Source: Caenorhabditis elegans (lineage: Eukaryota > Nematoda > Chromadorea > Rhabditida > Rhabditidae). Taken from it: 64,000 nucleotides of DNA. Every line of letters starts with the position of its first letter. Position 1 is the stretch's first letter. The translations under genes and the position numbers were made by a program. Below, one piece after another: positions 22,541-33,800 of this stretch. The notes below the pieces were generated by a model that saw nothing but the letters and a program-made list of their open reading frames with translations, did not search any database and was not told the DNA's origin. The stretch covers positions 434,001 through 498,000 of the forward strand of contig NC_003281.10 in NCBI RefSeq assembly GCF_000002985.6. Reading direction: 5' to 3'.

Positions 22541-23599
22541 AATATAATTCTAAAAAGGTTTCTTTGACGTTAGAATCCTCAAATCTTATATTTTCCTACC
22601 ATAACATTCCGGACCCCGTGAACCCCGTCAACAACTTGACATTTTCATTTTGGTCCCTTTCCCCCTCCTTCCGTATTCCGTCCGCAATATAAAATTGGAT
22701 GCCAAGAAAGAACAAAACAATGTTTTCCTTCCGTTTCCCCACTCCTTCCAAGAAGGACGTCCATTCACAAAAAAAAGAGAGGGAGAGAGAGCCCATTGAA
22801 AAATAAGATTGATGACACCTGATATGTCTATGCGGTTTTTCGTTATTTTTATTTTTATTCCTATGAAAATAGACAGGAATTTATAATATGAGAATAAATA
22901 TGAAGATGATCAGCTATGATAAAGGTATGGGGTGTTTTTGGGATCGAAATTTCCAAGAAAATTGGGAAAGTCAAAAGTTGGCGTAGATAAGGCATAGCTT
23001 AGGCCTAGGCTAAGGCCTAACATAAGCTCAGAATTTTGTTGAAACCGTCTGTTGAAACCGTGTACTTTCCAATGTTTTAGCTGTTATCTGTCCCACATGG
23101 CATTCCGAAAAACTTCCACTTCCTCAAAAAAAAAGTGTCACATGGTCCTCCACCCTTATGTTTCAAGTTTACAAACATTCTCCCTTTTTTTGCTTGTCCA
23201 TAGTTGCAAAAGCGAAGAAGCAAATTGTGACCATTGCTCTCAGAGAAACGAAAAAAAAGGAAATTTGCGTGAGTGTCAAGTGCACATCAAATTCGTTTTG
23301 TCTTGGAAAGATGAGAAAAGAAGAAAACATGTTGTCAGTGACAGATCAACCGGTTCAGACTAGCTGAGAAAGTTAGATTAAGGATGGGAATTGACCATTC
23401 TTCAAGCGAAAACAGGCTAGGAAATTGAATTTTTAGGCTTAAAAATAGGGTTGCTATTGTACTCCAGACATCCTGCACATCTAACTCTTCATCCACGCTT
23501 GGGTAGGGATCTTATGGGAGATATCCGCGGTTGTGGGGTCTGAAGCCTGCCTGACGCCGGCCTCTCGCCTTGTTTCTACATTATTGCGAGAAGTCAAAG

Positions 23600-23818
23600 G
23601 TAGGGCTGGCATATCGGACGTCCGGCGTCCGAACCGGAAGCATATGCGTCCGGTTTTGGTATTTAGAAAATTTTCCGAGAGGTTGGTTTTCACGGCGGCC
23701 GACAATTTCCGCCACTCATTATAAAATTCTACGGTTTCGTATAGTGAGTAGCCAAACTCGGAAATTGTCGGCCGCCGTGAAGAAGTTCTAAAATCCGGAC
23801 GCCCAATATGCCAGCCCT
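23600..23818. mobile_element. hAT-type MITE with 8-bp target duplication
   Basis: Ends are AGGGCTGGCATATCGGACG and its near inverse CGCCCAATATGCCAGCCCT. The inner arms TTTTCACGGCGGCCGACAAT and its inverse flank a short centre. AGTCAAAG lies on both sides (23592-23599 and 23819-23826). There is no transposase; the left end carries two extra bases before AGGGCTGG. Confidence 0.7.
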
Positions 23819-25314
23819 AGTCAAAGACTTGGTGTTTAAACCACATGGTGCAAAACATGGTTCTTCCGCCGCGGCTGACACTTTTCGGGTTACGCGGAGC
23901 ACTTTACAGAAGGTGCGGCTCGCGGTGCGAGGCAAGCGCAGGTCGTAAATTATTTGAAAATTTAAGGTTTTGATGTATTCAAAAACTTTTCAAATTCCCC
24001 ATAATTTTCGATTGAACTGGTTCGTTTTTTGCCCTTTTTTGGGGGAAAATATTACAGAAAATTTTTTCTTGAATGTTGCCTAGAAGCTGGAAATTATGCA
24101 CATTTTGAAATCTAAATTTATTACAGTACCCAGTCTTCACAGAAGAATCTTATTGAAAGGCCTTCAAATGGTCTGAAATTCAGGCGATTATGATAAATTG
24201 GGTTTACTGTAATTTTTCGGAAATTTTGGTCGATTTCCCATGTTTTTTCGGCATTGTTCTTAGAAAACCCTACAGAAATTTCATTTTTAGACCAGCTTAG
24301 AGAAGCCTAAATTTAGAGAAAATATTTCCGCATTAGTCCCTCCGCTTCCTCCACAAATCTTACAAGTTGGTCTATGAAGTGGCCCTTTTGAGCTAAAAAA
24401 AGATTTTCTATCCTCCTTCTCCTTCTCTCTTTTACAAAAAAAAAAGACAAAAAAGAATGAAAATTTTCTCGGCTCCAAATAATTCCCTGAAGACCCGAGT
24501 CGAGAAGGAAAATTTGATGTTTTAGGCGGGCGGAGAAGACACATTTTCATGTTCAAAAGACACACCAAGAATATTTTTTTGATAAATCGAGCCTTTTTTC
24601 TCAAAAAAAACCCGGAGCTGTCGATAGGACTGATACCCGGAAAGAAAAAGGAATTCCAACAAATTTTTGAAAATAGAGGGTGGCGAAGGGTCTCGAGGGG
24701 AGGAGGAAGCGCGCCAATTTCATGTACTCCTCGAATAGATGGACCCAAGTTCGCGCGGGTGCGTCTTGTGATTAATCTTCGAGTTACAAAAGGGGAATGC
24801 GTAGTTTTTTTGGGGTGGGGTGAAATTGGGGACGGTAGGGCATAATTTGAGCTTTAGGGCTTGTTTGCAATAAACCACTTCAGAAATTAGGGGACTTACA
24901 AGGGAAGGGTCAGCGAAGTTATGACGTTATGAAAATATAGAAAAAAAGTTATTGGAATCCCTAGCGAAAGATTTTCAAATTATCCAAAAAAAAGTGCTTG
25001 TTGAAGCCCGAGAATAGAAAAAAAAGCTGTCCCTTTTTAGTACTATTAGCAGTTAAAATTGAGCTGAAATATCCATAAGAGGAGAACAGAATAAACCGGA
25101 ATAAGATCGATGCGTGGTCCCAATGATGAGTCCCAATGAGCGGTAGCTTAGTATTCTTATCGATTCGGGGAACACTTATGTATGTTTTATATGTACTGTG
25201 GTGGAATTTCTAAACTTTGTTTGGATTTTCCCAAGTCGACTGTCGCAAAGTCCTCAAACAAACTAGTCAGGACGTATTTTAGTAAACTAATCTGTGGTTT
25301 TTAAAGTAAAATTA

Positions 25315-25434
25315 TGGGGTTATTCAAGTAATGTCGGAAAATTAAAAACTGTAGAAAAATTACGCCACAACTGTATTCAAGTATATGAAAACATGAATTT
25401 AAATACATTTTGCTACATTACTTGAATAACCCCA
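25315..25434. mobile_element. Harbinger-like MITE with TTA target duplication, copy 1
   Basis: A 120-bp palindromic element with ends TGGGGTTATTCAAGTAATGT and its inverse, flanked by TTA on both sides (25312-25314 and 25435-25437). A 3-bp TTA duplication is typical of PIF/Harbinger elements. A related copy is at 50167-50325. Confidence 0.75.
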
Positions 25435-25601
25435 TTAGAGTTGCAAGGACGAGTCTTGAATCACAGGAAATTTTGTTTTTAGAAAGATAAAGGTTACATG
25501 AGATAAAGGTTAGTTACATGTACGTTTACTTAGTAGTTTTCACAGCTGGTCTCAAGAATAAGGACTTTAATGATACTTTTCATAAGAATGTGACAACGTA
25601 C

Positions 25602-28600
25602 CAGGCATTGCGATGAATCTGATTGCGTTGCATCTCGATACTGCGCAGACGTTCACGATGACGCTTCTCCTTTTCCTTCCGTTCGGCTTTCTGAAAGTTT
25701 TGATGGCTAATTGGGATTAAATTGGGTTTATTTCGCCCTTAAAAATTGTTTATTCAATTCTTAAGCTGAGTTGCCGTTTTCACTAAGTTGGGCACTTTTC
25801 ACAGCCGATAGTATCGGCCCGATACATTAATTAGTCTTGGTCCATAGTCTGTTATGTTCAGTCCTGGGTCGGAACCAGAACCCCCACCCAACTGTTCCCT
25901 TCAATGTTAGTTTCTAGTTGTTTCTTGCAAGCTTTTCCCGTTTCATTCCTCACCATCATTCATCACATTTAATGGGACACTACTCCGTTTCTTCTCCCAT
26001 TGGCCTATGGTAGATCAAAAAAACCTAAGCCCTAACTTTGAGTTCCTCGTTCAAAAGAAGTGATGACGAGCCTCATAAAGAATAATCGGGTAGTCTTTAC
26101 TATTTAGAAAAGGAAGCTCAACCGGAACCCACTAAACGTCACTTTTTCGGGTCTTTTGCGAGATTCTGAATGAAAAAGATCGAAGAACGGGCTTCCTGTC
26201 GTCGCATCCTCTGATATACTACGAAAATTTTTGACAGATGTGCGGAGTGATGTGACGCGGAAATGTTTCGAGGGTGATGTACAGAAATAGTTGCAAAGTT
26301 CGGAGTTCAAAAATTGAGTTTTTCTGCCTGGAAACTGAAATGTGAAATTTCGGCAAAGAGAACGCTATTTTCATCCCCCAAAGAAAGGAATTTGTTAAAA
26401 TCCAGATTTTCTGGAAAAATAACAAATTTGCGAAAAACCGAGTTTTCCACGAGTCTTTCTGACCCTTTTTCACCACTACCATGAAAAGTTCCAATACTCC
26501 ATTGACGCATGTAACTAGGCCTTGGCCTGAGTCTAAGCCTAATCTTAAGCCTAAGCTGAAACCTAAGCTGCAGCCTAAGCATGAGCCTAAGCGTACGCCA
26601 AATCCAAAGCTAAAGCCTATACCTAAGCCTAAGCGTAGCCTAAGCCTCCGCCTAGTATTCCACTACCCGATCCCTTCAATGAAACGTGAAAAGCCCGGAA
26701 TTAATTGCAGTTTTGCAATAAAACAAGACCCCGAGTGACCCTAAAAATAAAATTCCCTTGCTGTATCTTCAAGAAATTTGAAATTCCGCTTTCCCATTCA
26801 AGTACTTGGTACTTCTTGGCTCTCAACATTTGGTTCCCGAAAACATTGAATAATTAAGTGAGGGATGGACGACGACAATTGTTGATTAATTTTGAGAATT
26901 CCAGTCGGCTTAAGCTGAAGAAAGTTATGGGGGGGGGGGAAGCAAGAAAATTTCGAAATAAAATTTTAATAGCGAGGCTGGAAATGACGTGGGTATTGTT
27001 TACTAGGATTCGTTGTTCTGAAAAGTTGTAAAATTTGGACTGTTTTTTCTCTGAGAAAAATTATATAAGTGCCAAGAAACACCACTCTTTGAAATTTTTT
27101 CGAAAACCGGACTTCACCGAAAAGTTGCAATCGCTAATCACCAGCTATTTTTTTGCTCGACCCCTACAATGCTTTAATACAAAATTACAGTATAAAAAAT
27201 GTAGAAAATTTTTTATTTATTTGGTCGACCTCCAAATTGGTCGACCTCCAAAAAAAGTGGCAAAAAAAAAGTAATTGTCACTTTTTGACAGTAAATAAAA
27301 AATTTTCAAAGAATTTTTGAAAAGTTTTCTTGCGATATTCGGTCAGTTTAGGTCCATATGAGTTATTTTAAATAATAAGCTATGGTCTCGCCACGCACCC
27401 CAAAAATCAATGGATGGCGGGACCATTTCGTATAAATGCGCCCTCCTTTAAAGTAAAGTAGAAGTGGGAAAAAATACACTTTAGTGGCCGAGTTTTCTGT
27501 TTTAGGCCGTATCACAAATTTCGTCGGGCCTACCAGTCCGTCCCCGCCAACAAAAGCCCCTGTTACACCATAGACATTGCACTTTTGCACTTCCTCAAAC
27601 AATATGTCAGCTGCCCCCCCCCCCCCCCCTTCTTTCAATTTCACACGTTTCAATTGATGAATCGATTAATTCTCCAGGATTTCATCGAGAAATTGAGATA
27701 TTTATCAATTATTTCTGTCGGCTCAGAGCATGCGTGTCTGTTGTAAATTGGAGGCTCGAAGCTAGAAATAAGCCACATGTTGTTATTGCTTCTTGTGGTG
27801 TGGTCCCTGCTTAACTTCCTACTTTTTCACCTGATATTTTTTTACTTTTTTTCTGAAAAAAGTGAACGCATGAGCTAGGAGAACTGGCAAGAAAAAAGAT
27901 GAAAAATGTGTCAGGAGGGTGTGAAAAATTGACGAGAAAAGTACAAAAAGTCAAGGAATTTGAACTTTTTATGATCAGCTGTACATAGGGTGGAACTTTT
28001 TGCAAAAAAAAATCCGGTCATGGTGGATTTACTGATTTTCAGAGAAAATAGGAGTCTAAGCCAATACCATTGAAAAGTGATTTCCTTCTTTTTTTGCTAC
28101 TGTAAAGTCAGTTTAATGTCTTTTAATTAGCTAACAATCGTTCATATGGCTGAAAGAAAGGTGGAGAAAAATAAATTCCGAATTTAATGCAAAAATAAAG
28201 ACAAAACCTAGAAAAGTAAAATCAACCAAACATTGAGTGATTCTCAAAATTATAGTGTTCAATATCAGTTTTCGGTGTAAAATTGTTTTTCTTTTGAAAT
28301 ATAGTCTTTGATTGAACCTGATGAAATTAAAATATGAAGGAAAAACACGAAATCAACCATTTTCGGATATTTCTCAAATTCCCACGCATTGCACGAGAAT
28401 CGCGCCAACAAACCGATTTCCAGCCGAGAAGGCTGTGTATAGGTACACAAATTCTTAGAAAAATTCTAGATCCACGTGGCGATGTATGCGTTTTTTTTTT
28501 TGGAAAAAAACCCACCGAAGTTAGGAAGAAATCAAAATTTCAAAAAAAAAAATCGAAAAGTGGAAGCCACATGGAATTTCGTTTTAACTTGGCAAAACTT

Positions 28601-29718
28601 CAAAACAAGTTATTTTTTAGATTTTCCCCGAGCAAATCCACGTGGCACGGCCCGGCAAAAGGTACATCAGTGTTAAAGCCACTGATAATTGAGTTTAGCC
28701 AAGTTTGGGCCCGTTTTAAGAAAAAAAAGCTTTGGTCCAAAAAATTTTGAATTTATTTTCGAACATTTTTTATATTCATTACAAAAATGTTGGGCCATGC
28801 ACGTGTATTCAGCTCGACCAATGCCTCGAAAATTTTCAAAAAAGACGGGAAAAAATATTTGAATACCCCAAGAGGAATTTCACCGCAGCGCGTGCAAAAA
28901 TGTCTGCATTTGCGCGTGACGGTGTTTGCACAAATTACACCGAATGGTCGAGCTGAAAACACGTGCCATGGCGTTTTTGAAAACAACGCTACCAAACGTC
29001 CAGATATACGATAGACAAATTGCGTACAGATACCACTTCTCGGGCCGTGCGTGGCTACTAAAACGCCGAGTTTCGGCTTAAGTGAAAATTCAAACTATCT
29101 ACGTGGATTTGTTCGGTTTTCGTGCTATTCTGTGGATATTTGGGGAAATTTCCCTAATTCCACCTAGCACACTCGGGGAAAAACTAATAAGTCTCCAGGA
29201 CCTCGCTCCAGGATTCTAAGTTGTTTACCCGTTGAGTACCACTCCCTCTCGCATGCTATTTCCCCATTCAACTCTTGTCTGAAAAGTTCATTTTCAGACT
29301 GGATAAATATTTTGTTGCCACTTTACAACATGGGCCCGGGCGGTAATCCGAAAAAATCTTCCGCAAAAAAAAATATTTACAGTAGAAATTATTTTGTTTG
29401 GCTGGCTGTATTTAAAAAAAATATTTTTTCTCAAAATTTTTAATTACTGAATTAAATTATCAAATTGCCGAAAATTTTAAAAATTTTACAATTGGCACTG
29501 AAAAATTTTTGAAAATTTTTATTTTTTGAAATTTATTGTATCAAACTCGGTGAAAAACTAAAAACTTCTGATTTTTTTGTTGATCAAAAAAATTAAAATT
29601 TCCAAAATTCCTCCGGAACGAACTTTTTTAAAAGTGATTTACTAAACGCCTACGCCTACGCCTAAGCCTAGTCCAGAAACCTTACCTGTTTGGTGCGTAA
29701 AGCTTGTGCTCCGAGCAT
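25602..29718 (-). CDS. 5' end of a minus-strand gene (first two exons)
   Basis: Exon 1, 29718-29686, begins ATGCTCGGAGCACAAGC (MLGAQALRTKQ) and ends at GTAAGG. Exon 2, 25690-25602, follows a TTTCAG acceptor and ends at donor GTACGT in phase 2. The joined product begins MLGAQALRTKQ and continues with a strongly charged helical stretch rich in K, E and R (KAERKEKEKRHRERLRS, then MQRNQIHRN). The pattern suggests a soluble, coiled or nucleic-acid/cytoskeleton-contacting N-terminus; I do not recognise the protein. The roughly 4-kb intron between the exons is unusually long for this organism and holds repeats. The downstream part may be the exons at 19822-20391, but a connecting exon was not found. 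Confidence 0.5.
26515..26655. repeat. Telomere-like repeats (GCCTAA strand)
   Basis: About 140 bases of CCTAAG-related words (AAGCCTAAGCTGAAACCTAA and similar) within the long minus-strand intron. Confidence 0.65.
27614..27629. repeat. C16 homopolymer tract
   Basis: Sixteen consecutive C residues. A G-run of 11 lies at 26929-26939. Both lie in the minus-strand gene's long intron. Confidence 0.9.
27630..29685. other. Intronic/intergenic AT-rich sequence
   Basis: No exon, RNA gene or clear transposon supported on either strand, apart from scattered CACGTGG words and a small telomere-like patch at 29645-29672. Confidence 0.4.
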
Positions 29719-30865
29719 TGTGTTCAGAAATTAGGATATTAGGTGAAAACTCAAAAAATTCAAATTTTCGTTGAAAATATGTCAGTAGGGATGGGGCTTC
29801 TTAAGAAGAATAAAAGAGGCGACAGGAAAAGCGAAAAAGAACAAGAGAAAGTGGGCGGAGCTAAGGGCGGAGTCCGTGAGGGGGTCCCTGAAGGCTTTTT
29901 GCTTTTTGAGACGGAAAAAGTGATGTTTCTTAAAAAATTTTATTAGGAAAAATTGTAATAACGTATTTTTAAAGCTAAAACAATCCAATTGATAATCGTC
30001 GAAAAATTCGAAAAATTGAACAGAAAAAAAATTAAAGCACCACAAAAAAGAAATACAGAGAATCGTTTTTTTTTTTTTGAAAATTTGAAAGTCATGAAAC
30101 GGGAGTAAAATATGTAATTTGGAATTTGCAGTGTGTGGCCGTAGGTTTTCTTTTGACGGCCACGTAGCAAAAGCCAGGGAAAAAAAATAGAAATTGATTA
30201 AAATATTCACATTTGATAAGGGAGGGGGTTTTCAGGAATTTCTGGAAAAATTTTAGAATCGGAAATTTTAGAAACAATATTTAGCAGACCCAGATCCGTT
30301 TCTTATTTCCTTAAAGGTGGTCGAATTTTTTTAATTGCCTTATTAGACTTAAAATTGTCCGAAAACACCGAATTTTATGATGAAGCTTCTTTAAAACTTT
30401 TCAAAAAAAGTTATGACGGCTCAAAAAAAAAAAAAACTAAAACTAAAACTAGTTAAAATTTGAAATTTGACCGACTTGTCAACGTCCATCGACTTTAAAA
30501 TACCGAAATCAAGTTTAAAACGCAGAATTATCAACATGTATACTCAAAATTTGACAGTGATTTCAGAAAAAAAAGATTCCAACCGCTGCGGCATCGACAA
30601 GTTGGTCAAATTTTAAAATTTTCTTAGGCAATTTTTTTTAGGCCATTTTTTGAGCCGTCATAACTTTTTTTTGAAAAGTTTTCAAGAAGTTTCATTATGA
30701 AATTCGTTGTTTTCAGACAATTTTGAGTCTAATAAAGCAATTTTTAAAAAATTCGACGACTACACCACCTTTAAATTCAAACTTGAAAATCCCGGTTATT
30801 GGCCAAATTTGAAAAAAAAGTTCCAAAATAAAAAAAAATTTCCTCTAAAATTCCTAAAAACCACG
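29719..30865. other. Intergenic between the two minus-strand genes
   Basis: Lies upstream of the ATG at 29718 and downstream of the MAGUK stop. It includes the large palindrome at 30313-30772; the rest is AT-rich with no supported gene. Confidence 0.45.
30313..30772. mobile_element. 460-bp palindromic element
   Basis: The left arm begins AAAGGTGGTCGAATTTTTT and the right arm ends with the inverse (ATTCGACGAC...CCACCTTT). Inner matching segments include AGTTATGACGGCTCAAAAA against TTTTGAGCCGTCATAACT. No coding capacity. The AAAGGTGG terminus resembles that of the element at 33349-34222. Confidence 0.7.
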
Positions 30866-33800
30866 CTATTCTCCAATATCATCAAGCCATTTCATCGGCA
30901 TCCACGTGGCTTTTGACTCGAGTTGATAAATGAGTCCAGTGAGCTCATTCATAGTAGTATCTAGATCAACATTTCGAATAATCGCATCACAATAACCACG
31001 ATACTTTTGCTCCATTTGTGCCGAATTATCGATAATTTGACGGATTTCGACGTCGGAAAATGCTCGCGCCGCACTCGTTGCAGCGGTATTCTGGGAAATG
31101 TTTGAGGATGAGGCTGCCGAGTGGGAACGTGTCGTTTGGGAGCGGTAGACTTCTCGGGTGTGCTGAAAATTTAGTTTTTTTTTCTGATTTTGGAATTTTT
31201 TGGTTTAAAAACTAGCACGTTGTAGGTTTTTTGGCACTTTTAAAAATATTTCGATTTTTCTAAATTCAGAGAACGTCGCATTTTTCTTGTATTTTTGAAA
31301 TTTTAATTTCAGACAAATTTATTTTTAAAAATTTGGAAGTTTTGACTTTTTCAGTTTTTCGATTTCCCTGTATATCGAAAAAAAATTTTAATGTTGTTCT
31401 TCGTTTTTTTTTTTCAATTGTTGTAATTTTCAGTCATCATTCTACTAAAAAACTGACAAATTAATCGTTTCCCGAGTACTTTTTCGTGGATTTTACTAAT
31501 TTTTTTTTTGATTTTTCGATTTTTAAATTTTTTTTCCACGATACTTGTTAGTAAAATATGAAAAAATTCTGAAACGAAATGTTTAATTCAAACTTAAAAT
31601 AATGCCATTTAGCTAAATGTCTAGCAAACCCAAGTTAAACCCAAGGGTAGGCTAAATATTTAGCAGACCAAAGTTGGGTATGCTAAATATTTAGCCTACC
31701 AATTAGATTTTCGAAATAAAATTTCAATTTTCACATTTTTGTTGTAATTTTGAATTCGCTGATCTCTGTAATCACCTTAAACTCGCCAAACTCGGGCGGT
31801 TGCACAAAAATCACAATCGGCGCGAATTCCCATGTACGGATATTCTCAATTGCAAGCGGATGTGGTGTCAGGAGCACGGTGCCCTTTTCGCTGGCTTTTC
31901 TGACAGATTTCAGTGCGGTTCCGTATAAATTATCGCGAAATTCTCCGTATTCGAGCATTTCTTTTCGTTCAATCATTCGCTCCATTTCTGAACGCGACGT
32001 GAAATAATAGTTGACACCATCCGATTCATTTGGTCTGCAAAAATTGATGGGAAATTGATGGGAAATCATTTTTGTTGGGATTTTTGGATGCTATTAATTC
32101 GAATTTTCGAGTGGATTTTAAGCTTTTCTTTTTGAATTTTTCGGAAGATTTTTGAAATATTTGTCTGCGGTTCTTTTTTGAATTTTTAGAGATATTTTGA
32201 ATTTTTCGGAATATTTTTGAAATATTTGTCTGCGGTTCTTTTTTGAATTTTCAGAGATATTTTGAATTTTTGGGATACTGAAAATAATTTATATGAGTTT
32301 TTAAGCGAGATTTCGCGAGTTTGTGGGATCTTATTTAGAATATTTATTTGAATTTTTGGATAATATTAATTCGAATGTTCGAGTGGGTTTTAAGATTTTT
32401 TTCTATTTTGAATGTTTGGATTTCTTTTTGAATTTTCGTGAGTTTTTTAAGGAGATTTTGGGAATTTGTGGAATTTTTAATTTTTATGAGATTTTTTGTT
32501 TAATTTTTGGATAGTTATTTGAATTTTCGAGTAATTTTTTTTTAACTTTTGGCATATTTATTAGAATTCTAAATTTTTTGAAGGAGATTTAGCGAATTTT
32601 TGGGTTTTTTTTCAATTTTTGGATAATAATTCGAATTTTCGAGCAGTTTTTCACTTTTGCTAAAGTAAGGATTCTCAAATTTTTGATTTTTTTTTTCGGA
32701 AAATTTTCGAGATCTTCTTTAAAAACCGCAAATGAATATATTTAGAATGTTTGCAAACTTTTTTTTTTGAATTTGTGGGATACTTATTAGTATTTAACTA
32801 CAGGAAATTTTGCGAACTTGTGGGATTTTTTTAAATTTTTGTAGAAGTAAAAAAATTTTTTTAGATATTAATTTGAATTTTTGGAGATTTTTTCTCAAAT
32901 TTTTGAAAAAAAGCAGAACTTGAAAGTTTCAAGGTTTAGTTAATTTTTGTAATCGAAAAATTTAAAAATTATCAAAATCCAAGTGGAATTCATTTTTTGC
33001 CACGTGACTCTGCTGGAACCAATTTAAAATTTTTTTTGCGTTTTTTTTCCTGGAAAAATACTTTGCCAACTACAGAATTTTCAATTTTCATATTATTCTT
33101 CTTTTTTTTTCCTCATTTTTTTTTTCTGACTGGCTCAGAAGAGAGAACAGTTGATTAGTTTCTAAAAACCTTTTTTCTGTTCAAAACGAGGTCATTAACA
33201 AGAGGCTTAATGATCCTGAACCCTCAAGTTCTCATTGGAAACAAAGAGAGTATAGAATGTATCTGAAGTGGTAAAAATAGAGCAAAATGTTACAGAAAGC
33301 TGGAGGAAAATGACTTTTTTTCTATATATCGGGGACAAAGCAGAAATTTAAAGGTGGAGTTCGGAAACAGAGGTGGGCGGATATTTTTTCGGATATTTTC
33401 TAATAATGAATTTATCAATAAGTATTGATGTAGTTATTCTGGAAGAAATGTATCCGAACAAAAGAGTAACTATTAAGCAACATTTTAATATGATAAAACT
33501 TAGAAAAATTCTACAAGTTTTCTGTATAAACGATATGCAAGTCCATTATCCGATATCCGTAATATCCGTAATATCCGATATCCGATGTTGCTCGGCTAAT
33601 AAGTTTTAAGGTCTCGGTAAGGAAAACTTGTAGAATTTTTCTAGGTTTTATCATATTAAAATGTTGCTTAATAGTTACTCTTTTGTTCGGATACATTTCT
33701 TCCAGAATAACTACATCAATACTTATTGATAAATTCATTATTAGAAAATATCCGAAAAAAATATCCGCCCACCTCTGTTCGGAAAATGGGGATTTAGTTT

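Larger units (their letters stand above)
21560..25314. other. Repeat-rich region between minus-strand exons
   Basis: No further exon could be placed with confidence. Contents: a CT-microsatellite-like tract near 21845; a GC-richer block at 22140-22540; a telomere-like patch at 22985-23031; the hAT-type element at 23600-23818; and AT-rich filler. If the minus-strand exons at 19822-20391 and 25602-29718 are one gene, this is intronic and hides at least one exon. Confidence 0.4.

Noticed and set aside
24287..24748. 153-codon minus-strand open frame
   Set aside because: Low-complexity Phe/Lys-rich translation, no splice support, and an overlapping plus-strand frame of equal quality.
26104..26310. 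Alternative first exon of the minus-strand gene (ATGCGACGACAGGAAGC)
   Set aside because: The acceptor-like context and weak GTGACG donor are not enough support, and the phase with the next exon was not convincing.
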